This document shows positions 26,775-34,885 of a DNA stretch of 64,000 nt, piece by piece. The notes below the pieces were generated by a model. It did no database searches. It saw only the letters and a list, made by a program, of their open reading frames with translations, and was not told the DNA's origin. Within the stretch, counting starts at the first letter, position 1. Every line of letters begins with the position of its first letter. The stretch is from contig JAOSJT010000001.1 of NCBI GenBank assembly GCA_027493955.1, positions 4,512,552-4,576,551 on the forward strand. The letters are read 5' to 3'. The stretch is from Bacteroidia bacterium (GTDB lineage: Bacteria; Bacteroidota; Ignavibacteria; SZUA-365). The position numbers were made by a program, and so were the translations under genes.

Positions 26775-28967
26775 TCAGAATTCGGAAGGACCGTCGCTTC
26801 GTCCGGATGACGGCGAAGAATGCATGGTGCAGTAACCGGGGAAGTATTTTTTATTCACGAAATCCGTCACCACATGAGGACAGAAAGGAGTGGCGAGATT
26901 CTGCGATTCCACACACAGCCGCTCCTGTACGACGCCTTCAGGTTGAACGAAATCCCGGAGAGGGATGTTGACGCGTTTGTCGGAATACGCATATTTCATA
27001 AACCGTCCCCAGATTGGTGCCGCGGCCACGCTTCCCTGGCCGTAGGAACCCGTAAAGGTGACGCGTCTGTCGTCGAAGCCCGTCCAGACACCGGCGACCA
27101 GCGAGGGTGTGAAGCCGATAAACCATGCGTCGGCATAATCCTGCGTGGTACCCGTCTTCCCGCCGGCCGGACCGGTAAACCAGCGCCGGGTGGCGGCACC
27201 GGTACCACCGGTGACGACGCTGCGGAGCATGCTTGCCATGATAAAGGCGGTTTCCTTGCTCAACACTTCGCGGATCTCCGACGTGTTGTTTTCGATGACG
27301 CGGCCGTCACGATCCTCAATGCGTGTGATGGCGATGGGCCTGGCATAAATTCCCTCGTTCGCGAATGCCCCGTAGGCTGCGATGAGCTGCAGGGGAACCA
27401 CCTCGGAAGTTCCGATGGCCAGGGATGGCACAGGACGCAGCGGTGTGTCGATACCCATGCGCTTGGCGTAGCGCACCACCTCATCCGGCGGAGCGAGTTC
27501 GAGAATGGCGCGTATGGCGACGAGGTTGACGGAATTCTGCAAACCACGCCGCAACGTGTACATGCCGCCCGTCTCTCCGCCGAAATTCTTCGGGCGCCAC
27601 ATCTTGCCGGAGCCGTCGGGCATGGAGATCGCGTCGTTGGACAACTGTTGCGCGGGAGAGTAACCATTGTCTATGGCGACGGTGTAGATGAATGGCTTGA
27701 ACGTGGAACCCGGCTGTCGCGTGATCTGTGTTACATGATTGAGCCCGTAGCGGAAATTCAACTCCGCATTACCGACCATGGCGCGGATCTCACCTGATCG
27801 CGGATCGATTGCCGCAAATCCCACCTGGATGCGGGTAAGTGATCGACGCACAGAATCCACGAAGCGCGCATTTCGTCGCATGCGGATGGTGACGATATCG
27901 CGTTGGTCCTCGGTCCGGGCAGCTTTGAACTCCGGGGTCTGCCGAATCGCCAGCCGCAGCGCGGTTCCGAAAATGGCGCGGTTCCCCGGTGTGTCCCAGC
28001 TCCACCGGGCTTCGAACTGCTCCTGGAATGGGATGAGATGCTCGAGTACGGCGCGATTCGCGTGCTCCTGCAAGCGGCTGTCAATTGTGGTGTACACCGA
28101 CAGACCGTCGCGGTACAGGTTGAAACCGTACTTCTCCGCTCTCTCACGGAGTTGCTGGCGCACGTATTCCACAAAATGCGGAGCAATACCCGCCGATTGC
28201 TCACGACTGCGCGTGACAATGGAATCCTGCCTGAACGCGGAGACTTCTCCTTCGGTCAGATAATCTTCCTCGAGCATGTTCTCAAGGACTGTGTTGCGAC
28301 GGGCAACAGCGGCCTGATACTTGCGTCGCGGGTCGTAATGCGTGGGATTGGCGAGAGCCCCGACGAGAAAGGCGCATTCCGGGACGGTGAGGTCGGCAGG
28401 ACGTTTCCCGAAGTATACTGCGGCGGCGGATTGCAACCCGTACGCGCCCCGGCCGAACGGCGCGACGTTCAGATACATGATGAGAATCTCGTCCTTGGTG
28501 TACCGGCGCTCGATCTGTACGGCGGTGACCATCTCGCGTACTTTACGGAGGACGCTGACTTCGCGCGTGAGATACAGAATACGTGCGAGCTGTTGCGTGA
28601 GCGTGCTTCCGCCGGGGCCGCGGATGGTGAGAGAGGTAATGCGTTGAAGGATGACGCGGAACACGGCACGAAGGTCCACACCCCAGTGACTGTAGAAGCG
28701 CTTGTCTTCCGTAGCCAGCAAGGCCTGGATAAACGGTCGGGGAATACTGTCGAGCGAGACGAGACGGGAACGGTTCTCCTCGAAAAATCGATCGATAATC
28801 AGCCCGTCCGCAGAATAGACACGTGTCGCGAACGGCGGTTTCGGATTCTCAAGTTCCTCGAAACTGGGCAGTCCCTCCGCGATCGCGGAGTAAAACCACC
28901 ATCCACCACCGACAACGATAATGAGAGGAAGAGCGATGGACCAGAATTGTCGCGGTGTGATGCTCAC
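26775..28967 (-). CDS. Class A penicillin-binding protein 1A (transglycosylase/transpeptidase)
   Basis: 730 aa with a GTG start overlapping the lpxH stop by 4 bp. One N-terminal transmembrane helix (about 10-30). The GT51 transglycosylase domain (about 55-230) has EDKRFYSHWGVDLRAV, GGSTLTQQLAR and MYLNVAPFGRGAYGLQSAA. The transpeptidase domain (about 385-690) has SxxK in QPGSTFKPFIY (Ser near 421), SVN in LQNSVNLVAI, and KTGTTQDYADAWF near 600. It polymerises and cross-links peptidoglycan in the periplasm. Coupling to lpxH joins two envelope-biogenesis genes. All catalytic motifs appear intact. Confidence 0.95.
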   Translation of the reverse strand: MSITPRQFWSIALPLIIVVGGGWWFYSAIAEGLPSFEELENPKPPFATRVYSADGLIIDRFFEENRSRLVSLDSIPRPFIQALLATEDKRFYSHWGVDLRAVFRVILQRITSLTIRGPGGSTLTQQLARILYLTREVSVLRKVREMVTAVQIERRYTKDEILIMYLNVAPFGRGAYGLQSAAAVYFGKRPADLTVPECAFLVGALANPTHYDPRRKYQAAVARRNTVLENMLEEDYLTEGEVSAFRQDSIVTRSREQSAGIAPHFVEYVRQQLRERAEKYGFNLYRDGLSVYTTIDSRLQEHANRAVLEHLIPFQEQFEARWSWDTPGNRAIFGTALRLAIRQTPEFKAARTEDQRDIVTIRMRRNARFVDSVRRSLTRIQVGFAAIDPRSGEIRAMVGNAELNFRYGLNHVTQITRQPGSTFKPFIYTVAIDNGYSPAQQLSNDAISMPDGSGKMWRPKNFGGETGGMYTLRRGLQNSVNLVAIRAILELAPPDEVVRYAKRMGIDTPLRPVPSLAIGTSEVVPLQLIAAYGAFANEGIYARPIAITRIEDRDGRVIENNTSEIREVLSKETAFIMASMLRSVVTGGTGAATRRWFTGPAGGKTGTTQDYADAWFIGFTPSLVAGVWTGFDDRRVTFTGSYGQGSVAAAPIWGRFMKYAYSDKRVNIPLRDFVQPEGVVQERLCVESQNLATPFCPHVVTDFVNKKYFPGYCTMHSSPSSGRSDGPSEF

Positions 28968-29740
28968 GATGCCGCCGTCTCTGTTATGGGCATGTCGTTC
29001 TCCAAGGTACGCAGAGAAATGTCGCCGTGCTCGAACACTGCATAAGAAAAGTGGCGTAGCCAGTCGCCCAGGTTGATATAGGCGCCGTTTCCGATACGCT
29101 CAAACGCGGGAAGATGCCGATGTCCCATGACGACGTAGTCCGCACCAGCTGCGATACGGTTCTGTGCTTCAAGGCGCATGCCGTCGGTCTCGCCGTAGAA
29201 TTTGCCGGAAGTGTAGTCGCGGCTGCCGTGAGAAAAACGCCGTGCAATCGCAAATCCGAGATCGGGGTGCAGCACGCGGAAAGCGATCTGCGCCCAACGC
29301 GCACGCAGCAATTTTTTCAGCAATCGGTAGCCGCCGTCCTTCGGTGCGAGCCCGTCTCCGTGGAACACATAGAAGCGCTTTCCGTCGCTGCTGAAATGCA
29401 GGTCGTCGCGCACGACAGTCACACCGAGGTCGTCGGAAAAAACCGAACCGATGGCGAAATCGTGATTACCGGCGAGATAGACCACCGGGCATTTTGCTTC
29501 GGTCAGTTGTCCCAACGCCGTGAGCACCTCGTGCGAACCGCGGGGAACCACATACCGGTATTCGTACCAGAAATCAAATAAATCCCCGACAATGACGAGA
29601 GAACCGCGCCCCTGCTGTACAGTGTTGGTCAACTCCACGAAGCGGCGGCGCTTGACGCGCTCCGCCTCCGCGCTTCCGACGCCGAGGTGAAGATCCGAAA
29701 TGAAGTACACGGGGGATATGAGCACGGTGTCGCTGGACAT
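28964..29740 (-). CDS. lpxH: UDP-2,3-diacylglucosamine hydrolase-like metallophosphoesterase (LpxH)
   Basis: 258 aa from ATG 29740; an open extension to 29839 lacks similarity. Calcineurin-like motifs are all present: FISDLHLG, GDLFDFWYEY, AGNHD, FHGDG and the closing MGHRHLPAF. LpxH removes UMP from UDP-2,3-diacylglucosamine to give lipid X, the fourth step of lipid A synthesis, at the inner-membrane surface. The family also contains related enzymes in Bacteroidota-like bacteria, so LpxH is the probable, not proven, function. The stop overlaps the GTG of the PBP gene. Confidence 0.85.
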   Translation of the reverse strand: MSSDTVLISPVYFISDLHLGVGSAEAERVKRRRFVELTNTVQQGRGSLVIVGDLFDFWYEYRYVVPRGSHEVLTALGQLTEAKCPVVYLAGNHDFAIGSVFSDDLGVTVVRDDLHFSSDGKRFYVFHGDGLAPKDGGYRLLKKLLRARWAQIAFRVLHPDLGFAIARRFSHGSRDYTSGKFYGETDGMRLEAQNRIAAGADYVVMGHRHLPAFERIGNGAYINLGDWLRHFSYAVFEHGDISLRTLENDMPITETAAS

Positions 29741-30130
29741 AGCACTACAAGATGCCGAACACACGGAGGATTTGCAATACCGCCTCGAAAACGGTTCGGC
29801 GGCGGTTCGGCGAGCGAAAAAATGGTCCACACCCGTCACGTCGCGGTGAAGGACTCAAAATTCTTTTGTCTGAATTTCTATTGACATTCTGGCGGGATAG
29901 TGCTATTCTTGAGGAAGCAAAATGTACCCCTGCGTACCGGAGTCACCGGGAACATCACTGCCACCCTTTACTGAGCACGACCCGAACAGCGTCCCAACCG
30001 CTTCCCGTTAAGGAAGGAACCGACAGCGGCGCTTGCATTTACGCAGGGCAATTGGTAGTTTGCACACTAATCGTCCATTCAATAAAGACAATCAACCATA
30101 TCATCATTCATAACCCCATCGGAGGAATCA
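29741..30130. other. Divergent promoter region and long leader
   Basis: 390 bp between lpxH (minus) and the 890-aa protein gene (plus). It contains a consensus promoter at 29881-29909 and then about 215 nt of untranslated leader ending in GGAGGA (30121-30126). The leader does not match a riboswitch that I recognise. Confidence 0.65.
29881..29909 (+). promoter_or_regulatory. Near-consensus sigma-70-type promoter of the 890-aa secreted protein
   Basis: Perfect TTGACA (29881-29886), 17-bp spacer, TATTCT (29904-29909). It is one of the two strongest promoters in the window and gives a leader of about 215 nt. Confidence 0.75.
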
Positions 30131-32803
30131 ATGAAAGTTGCTAGGCTATCATTCATGCTGGTGGCTCTCGCGTTCCTGGGATCTTTGACCACGAACGCTC
30201 AGGTCCGTGAGTTCGAATACTTCACAGACCCGAACGCCGCCATCGTGGATTTCAGCACCACGACCTCAGCAATCACCGTTCCAGACAATTTCACAATCAG
30301 CACGCTTGCCGTGATGGTGGATATTGATCATGCTGCGGCAAGCGATCTCGTGATCACGCTGTCCGGTCCTACCGGCACCTACACACTGTCCACACAGAAC
30401 GGTATGGCTGGTGCAAACTACGAGAACACCATTTTCGACAGCAATCCCACAGGCGCCATACCTGGCGTGCCCATCAATTCACCGGGCAATGTCACCGCGT
30501 ACTTCCGTGGTATTTACATCCCGGAAAGCAGTCTCCCGACCACCGGCAGCGCAGCCGGTACCTGGACGCTGAGCGTTGCGGATAACCTTCTCGGCGACAA
30601 CGGTACGCTCGTGAAATGGGGATTGATTTTCAATCGCTACGACAACTATCGTGATATCCGTTGGGGTATGGATCTCAACAACATGGGCGTCACAACCCTT
30701 AACTCCTTCGGCCTCGTTGATGACGTGACGACCATCCCGCCCTACACTGTGCAGGGCTACCGTCCGTTGAACAACATCGTGACCGCCGTTGCAGTATTCC
30801 AGCTCAGCCAGGTCCCCGGTGTGCTGAATGCGACGATCGATCACAAATATCCCGGCGGCCCCACGAGCAATGTTGTGGAAGCGGATCTCTCCATCCCCGC
30901 CGTCGGCGCCTACGCACCCGCCGTCAATTTCGCGCTGAACAACAGCAAGGGTACGCACGAAGCGATGCTCGATCTGATGATGCGTACGGACCTCTGGATG
31001 AGCCGCAGCGACAACAACGTCAAGGTTCCTTTGGATGTGACTCCCGGTTCGCTCGCGTTTGACAATGGTGTCGCCCAGAACACGCTGATCCAGTGGGTCA
31101 ACGAGTGCGACGCTCTCACCTATTCGATTTACTCGCCGCAAACCATCACCAGTGTTGATGTGTGGCAGGGCAGCGTTGTCGAGCTCGAACCGAATCCCTC
31201 GACCTCGCAGATGACCATCAACGTGTGGGATCAGAACACCAACGCGCTCGTCGCTACCACCGGTCCCGTGGCCTTCCCGCCGCAGGGTCAGAAGTGGGTG
31301 AGCTATCCCTTCACCCCGCCGGTAGCATTGCCCGCTGGTGCCTACCGTGTCGGCGTGTGCCTCAACGCACTCGATCCGGGCTCCTTCGGCGCTGGTATTG
31401 GTATGGACTGGGCCGGCAGCCCCTTCGAACCGCTCGGCAGCTTCGGCCGCTATGCGAGTCTCGGTCTGCAGTGGGTCTCCTTCGATGGTGGCAGCACGTG
31501 GAATCCCGAAAACTTCCGCGCGTTCAGCACGACCATGATTCGCCCGAACTTCGTGCAGCAGTCCGACGTCGGCGTTATCGCCATCAACCACAACAACGGT
31601 CCCGGCGGCATGAGCGTCAGTGTCACTTTCGGTGCCTACGCCCACTACAGCTGGCTTCCGAATCAGATGACCTTCGGCAAGGTGACCATCCTCAATGGCC
31701 TGGGCCAGACCGTCGGTTATGCCGAGAAGCGCGTGTATCTGCAGTCGACCCCGTACGTTGACACGCAGAACTTCAACTTCCCGACGTTGACCAGCGGCAA
31801 CTACACGATCCGCGCCGAAATCGTCCGTCCGGACGACGAGAACCTGATCAACAACGTGTACGAGCGTACCATCAACATTCCGTTCGCTCCGATGATCGTC
31901 AGCACCCCCGGCGCCATTGCCGGCGAGCTGAAGAACCAGATCATCTCCACGTACGCGCAGCAGGGTATCCAGCTCGAATTCGTTGACCGCAATCTGGGCT
32001 TCGAATTCCCGGTCGAAGGCAAGATCCTCTGGGTCGGTAATCTTGATAAGTCCGCCGCCGCCCAGGCGCGTGAATTCGTGATGCAGGGTGGCGATTTCGC
32101 CGTCCTTCCCGATCTCAACGCCGGCAATCCGTTGACGGAAACCTTCAAGGCCGTCGCCACGCAGAAGGAAGTCGAGTCCATGAATCGCGCCCTCGCGCTG
32201 CCCTCCAGCGTCAACATGCGCAACGACGATGCCCGTAACTTCATCAGCATGATGGCCGACAACGATGCCGAACGCATGGTTATCGGTAAGCGCATCGAGG
32301 ACTCCGACAGCCGCATCGCATCCTACTTCGCGAGTGTGAAGAACGCCAACGAGCTTGAAATCAGCCGTCGCAGCGCCAGCAATATCGTGTACGCCAATTC
32401 CGGCGACACGCGCGTCGAAGCTGTCCGCATGGGCGACCTCGCCATTGTGCAACTGCTCGTAAAGGATTCCAAGCCCGCGCGTCAGATCGAAGCGATCGCC
32501 AACGCCGCGCAGTTCGAAATCACGCAGAACTACCCGAATCCCTTCAACCCCACCACCAACATTGCGTACAACGTGCCCAGCGATGCCAACGTGACTGTGC
32601 GTGTGTATGACATGCTTGGTCGTGAAGTGTCGACGCTCGCCGCCGGTTTCCATACCGCCGGCAAGTACATCACCAGCTGGAACGCCACCAACTCCTACGG
32701 TCAGGTCATGGCCAGCGGTATCTACATGTACCGCCTGGAAGCCTCGCCCGTCGATGGTTCCGCTCCGTTCGTGATGGCGAAGAAGATGATTCTCTCCCGC
32801 TAA
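30131..32803 (+). CDS. Secreted protein with P-domain-like N-terminus and T9SS sorting domain
   Basis: 890 aa with a strong GGAGGA site. Signal peptide cleaved near TTNAQ (23). Residues about 35-170 match the proprotein-convertase P domain pattern (TISTLAVMVDIDHAAASDLVITLSGP, then AAGTWTLSVADNLLGDNGTL), here without a protease domain. The middle region has beta-sandwich segments and an unusual block near 590-660 (IQLEFVDRNLGFEFPVEGK, ILWVGNLDKSAAAQAREFV) that I cannot place. The C-terminal domain begins at NYPNPFNPTTN (about 800) and ends FVMAKKMILSR, a textbook T9SS sorting domain. Strong promoter, ribosome site and terminator, plus strongly biased codon choice, suggest an abundant outer-surface or extracellular protein. 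Confidence 0.88.
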   Translation: MKVARLSFMLVALAFLGSLTTNAQVREFEYFTDPNAAIVDFSTTTSAITVPDNFTISTLAVMVDIDHAAASDLVITLSGPTGTYTLSTQNGMAGANYENTIFDSNPTGAIPGVPINSPGNVTAYFRGIYIPESSLPTTGSAAGTWTLSVADNLLGDNGTLVKWGLIFNRYDNYRDIRWGMDLNNMGVTTLNSFGLVDDVTTIPPYTVQGYRPLNNIVTAVAVFQLSQVPGVLNATIDHKYPGGPTSNVVEADLSIPAVGAYAPAVNFALNNSKGTHEAMLDLMMRTDLWMSRSDNNVKVPLDVTPGSLAFDNGVAQNTLIQWVNECDALTYSIYSPQTITSVDVWQGSVVELEPNPSTSQMTINVWDQNTNALVATTGPVAFPPQGQKWVSYPFTPPVALPAGAYRVGVCLNALDPGSFGAGIGMDWAGSPFEPLGSFGRYASLGLQWVSFDGGSTWNPENFRAFSTTMIRPNFVQQSDVGVIAINHNNGPGGMSVSVTFGAYAHYSWLPNQMTFGKVTILNGLGQTVGYAEKRVYLQSTPYVDTQNFNFPTLTSGNYTIRAEIVRPDDENLINNVYERTINIPFAPMIVSTPGAIAGELKNQIISTYAQQGIQLEFVDRNLGFEFPVEGKILWVGNLDKSAAAQAREFVMQGGDFAVLPDLNAGNPLTETFKAVATQKEVESMNRALALPSSVNMRNDDARNFISMMADNDAERMVIGKRIEDSDSRIASYFASVKNANELEISRRSASNIVYANSGDTRVEAVRMGDLAIVQLLVKDSKPARQIEAIANAAQFEITQNYPNPFNPTTNIAYNVPSDANVTVRVYDMLGREVSTLAAGFHTAGKYITSWNATNSYGQVMASGIYMYRLEASPVDGSAPFVMAKKMILSR

Positions 32804-32826
32804 ACGAAGAGACTGACGTTGAAAAG

Positions 32827-32856
32827 CCGCCCCGCGTTTCGCGGGGCGGTTTTTTT
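32827..32856 (+). terminator. Intrinsic terminator after the 890-aa gene
   Basis: Perfect 10-bp GC stem CCGCCCCGCG (32827-32836) / CGCGGGGCGG (32840-32849), TTT loop, then seven Ts (32850-32856). Confidence 0.95.
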
Positions 32857-32885
32857 ATACGGTAGTAGGGAAATCATGACGGACG

Positions 32886-32926
32886 AAAAAACACCCGTCC
32901 CGCGAAAGTTTCATCGGGACGGGTGT
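32886..32926 (-). terminator. Intrinsic terminator of the convergent 132-aa gene
   Basis: A 12-bp perfect stem, ACACCCGTCCCG (32891-32902) and CGGGACGGGTGT (32915-32926), followed on the minus strand by a T-tract (A run 32886-32891). It ends transcription coming from the gene at 32969-33367. Confidence 0.9.
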
Positions 32927-32968
32927 CGTTGCACGGAGGAATGTTTGTTACCGGGCCGGCACGCGAAA

Positions 32969-33367
32969 TCACTTATTATCGGGGAGACGGAAGAAATTCA
33001 AGGAAAACGCCGGAGACGTTGGCAAGGAAGCGGAACGATCGAACCCGTAGGTGATCTTGTTCCTGTCCACAACCAGCAGCATCGTGCTCCCTCCCTCTTT
33101 GACCTCGATGTAGAGGCCTTCATCTGAGCGGGCATCGAGCGTGGCAAGGGCTCCGGTGGATGGATCGGCGAACAGGGCAATGCCGTCCTTGGGAATATCG
33201 GTACAACGGAAATCATGATCCGCAACACTGAATCCCTGATCCGTGATCGTGACGAGGCCGTCGGGTGTCGCACATTTCAAGGTAACTCCCTCTGGAAGAT
33301 TCTGTGCGGTCATGCTCGAACCGGTGGAAATGAGTATCGCGGCTGCGAGAATAATTGTCCGTCTCAT
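32969..33367 (-). CDS. Small secreted protein of unknown function
   Basis: 132 aa with an N-terminal signal peptide (cleavage near SSMTAQ, about 21) and a CAGGAG ribosome site 8 nt before the ATG. The mature protein has two cysteines (CATPDG and FRCTDIP) that could form one disulfide, and an alternating beta-strand pattern ending in FSLNFFRLPDNK. It stands alone, convergent with the 890-aa gene, with its own terminator and a pair of palindromes upstream. No known family recognised. Confidence 0.7.
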   Translation of the reverse strand: MRRTIILAAAILISTGSSMTAQNLPEGVTLKCATPDGLVTITDQGFSVADHDFRCTDIPKDGIALFADPSTGALATLDARSDEGLYIEVKEGGSTMLLVVDRNKITYGFDRSASLPTSPAFSLNFFRLPDNK

Positions 33368-33779
33368 CGTTGCATCTCCTGCATATCATGGTGTGTATTC
33401 TGCGGCACCTTTCTCCGCACGGTCCTGTACATGTGAAAACCGTGCCAAACGGTTTTCACCCTCTGATTTGGGCAAAACCGTATGTTTATGGATGGGGCGA
33501 TTTCTGTCCCTGTGAATCGTGGCGACACAACGTGAAGCCGTTTCACGATCGTGGGTAACGGCTGCACAACGCTGTAACCGTAACTCTCCATTGCGTTTCC
33601 CGGAAGCACGGGAGAATTTCTCGCACGGAATCACCGGCAGACTGTGGACGGAAGCGCAATTTCCTGACCGGAATGTGATGAACGTCATCCGGGAGCATGC
33701 GGAGGTTCTGCGCAAATGCTTCTCGACCATTGTTCGAAAGCACCCATATCACAGGCTGTGCCATCCCATTCACACGCTC
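33368..33779. other. Intergenic region with two palindromes
   Basis: About 410 bp between the 132-aa gene (minus) and the arsR-type cassette promoter (plus). It holds palindromes at 33433-33459 and 33531-33547. No gene with a ribosome site or family resemblance is visible. Confidence 0.6.
33433..33459. repeat. Perfect 11-bp inverted repeat upstream of the 132-aa gene
   Basis: GTGAAAACCGT (33433-33443) and ACGGTTTTCAC (33449-33459) flank GCCAA. It lies 66 bp upstream of the gene's start. A weaker relative, CGTGAA/TTCACG, sits at 33531-33547. Either an operator or an RNA hairpin; no T-tract follows. Confidence 0.7.
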
Positions 33780-33808
33780 TTGACATTCGCACGTGAGCTC
33801 CCTATTTT
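33780..33808 (+). promoter_or_regulatory. Consensus promoter of the arsR-type cassette
   Basis: Perfect TTGACA (33780-33785), 17-bp spacer, TATTTT (33803-33808). Expected transcription start is near 33815, inside the palindromic operator. Confidence 0.8.
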
Positions 33809-33809
33809 A

Positions 33810-33831
33810 TATTTCGTATTTCTACGAAATA
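33810..33831 (+). promoter_or_regulatory. Palindromic operator over the start site of the arsR-type cassette
   Basis: Arms TATTTCGTA (33810-33818) and TACGAAATA (33823-33831) are perfectly complementary around TTTC. The site begins 1 bp after the -10 box, so a bound repressor would block initiation. Its size and AT-rich symmetry suit an ArsR/SmtB dimer, and the first gene encodes one; binding is inferred. Confidence 0.75.
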
Positions 33832-33867
33832 CTAAACAATGTGGCCGTATGCAGAGCGAGAGCAACC

Positions 33868-34182
33868 ATGATTGAGGTACTTCCCATCGTACAGCATGAA
33901 ATCGGGGAAAAGCACGTACGATTCGCACGCTATGCCAAGGCGCTCGGACATCCCATCCGGATTTTCATCGTGGAGTTCTGCCTGCGACGGAACTGTTGCT
34001 ACAGCGGCGATCTCGCCGAGCTTCTGCCCATCGCCCGCAGCACGCTTTCGCAGCATTTGAGCGAGCTCAAGAGCGCTGGTCTGATTCAGGGTGAAATCAA
34101 TCCACCGAGAATCAAATACTGTATCAACCGCGAGGCGTGGGATGAGGCAAAGGCACTCTTCGGCGACCTCATTACACTGTAA
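33868..34182 (+). CDS. ArsR/SmtB-family transcriptional repressor
   Basis: 104 aa from ATG 33868. A winged helix occupies about residues 20-90, with the recognition helix in LPIARSTLSQHLSELKSAGLIQG. Cysteines at 38, 43, 44 and 85 (FCLRRNCCYSGDL, KYCIN) could make a thiol site for As(III)-like inducers. The CC pair is not the canonical ELCVCDL of ArsR, so the ligand is uncertain. ArsR proteins repress their own operon until a metalloid or metal binds. It is the first gene of the cassette, directly downstream of a consensus promoter and operator. Confidence 0.9.
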   Translation: MIEVLPIVQHEIGEKHVRFARYAKALGHPIRIFIVEFCLRRNCCYSGDLAELLPIARSTLSQHLSELKSAGLIQGEINPPRIKYCINREAWDEAKALFGDLITL

Positions 34183-34219
34183 ATCAAACCTTCTGTTCAT
34201 ACATACTCCGGAGAACCTC

Positions 34220-34453
34220 ATGGATGTGAAAATTCTCGGTACCGGCTGTCCGAAATGCCGCACGCTCGAACAGTCCGTACGAAGCGTAGTTGAAAAACAT
34301 CATCTGGACGCCACCGTCTCCAAGGTCGAAGACATTGTCGACATCATGAATTACGGCGTGATGATGACGCCGGCTCTGGTGATAGACGGTACAGTGGTAC
34401 TCAAGGGACGCCTGCCGAATGAAGACGAACTGACATCCCTCCTTACACGCTGA
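34220..34453 (+). CDS. CxxC mini-thioredoxin (ArsE-like / TM0996 family)
   Basis: 77 aa from ATG 34220, preceded by CGGAGA. A compact thioredoxin fold with redox motif GTGCPKC (Cys10 and Cys13) and a cis-Pro loop in MMTPALVIDG, as in the small 'redox-active disulfide protein 2' family. The position directly before an ArsF-like gene and an ArsG-like permease matches the small subunit of the described ArsEFG organoarsenical system; that assignment is by context. It has no signal peptide, so it should act in the cytosol. The gene starts 37 bp after the repressor gene. Confidence 0.85.
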   Translation: MDVKILGTGCPKCRTLEQSVRSVVEKHHLDATVSKVEDIVDIMNYGVMMTPALVIDGTVVLKGRLPNEDELTSLLTR

Positions 34454-34465
34454 GGTACACCAGCC

Positions 34466-34879
34466 ATGAACACTGCAATTCTCTCCCTGCTGCTCTGTTT
34501 CATCATGCTTTCACCCGACACCGTTGCGCAAACCGTACAGAAGAGCGCAGAAAAAGCCGAAGTAAAAGCTGTTCAGATTCTCTATTTTCACGGTGCGCGC
34601 CGCTGCAGCACATGCAAGGCCATCGAGAAAGTAGCGAAGAACACCGTCAAGGATCGGTATGCCGGCGATGCGCGCGTTGTGTTTCGTACTCTGAATCATG
34701 AAGACAAGAAGAACGCCGCACTCGTCGAGAAATACCAGATCGCCGGCTCCTCGTTGATCATCCAGGGAACGGGGAAAGCGTTCAAGGACCTTACTTCGGA
34801 ATGCTTCCAGTACGCGAGAAATGACCCCGGCAAACTGCAGTCTCTGGTGATTTCAACCGTGGACGGATATCTGAAATAG
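34466..34879 (+). CDS. ArsF-like periplasmic thioredoxin-fold protein
   Basis: 137 aa. Signal peptide (1-22, cleavage near TVAQ). The mature part has YFHGARRCSTCKAIEKVA with redox Cys47 and Cys50, and continues KNTVKDRYAGDARVVFRTLNHEDKKNAALVEKYQIAGSS. This layout is that of proteins named nitrophenyl compound nitroreductase subunit ArsF. The family is linked to reducing nitro-aromatic arsenicals, but catalytic evidence for this homologue is absent. It lies between the mini-thioredoxin and the permease, spaced 12 and 6 bp. An alternative role is a general thiol-redox carrier for the permease next door. Confidence 0.82.
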   Translation: MNTAILSLLLCFIMLSPDTVAQTVQKSAEKAEVKAVQILYFHGARRCSTCKAIEKVAKNTVKDRYAGDARVVFRTLNHEDKKNAALVEKYQIAGSSLIIQGTGKAFKDLTSECFQYARNDPGKLQSLVISTVDGYLK

Positions 34880-34885
34880 CCACGC

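Noticed and set aside
29910-30120. Riboswitch in the leader of the 890-aa gene
   Set aside because: I could not match any known conserved core by eye; reported only as an unexplained leader.
30479-32653. 724-residue open frame on the minus strand
   Set aside because: Antisense to the 890-aa secreted protein; codon bias belongs to the plus strand.
33780-33867. Bacteroides-type -7 element TAnnTTTG at cassette or other promoters
   Set aside because: No instance with a matching -33 TTTG was found at the checked genes, whereas TTGACA/TATTTT fits the classical spacing.
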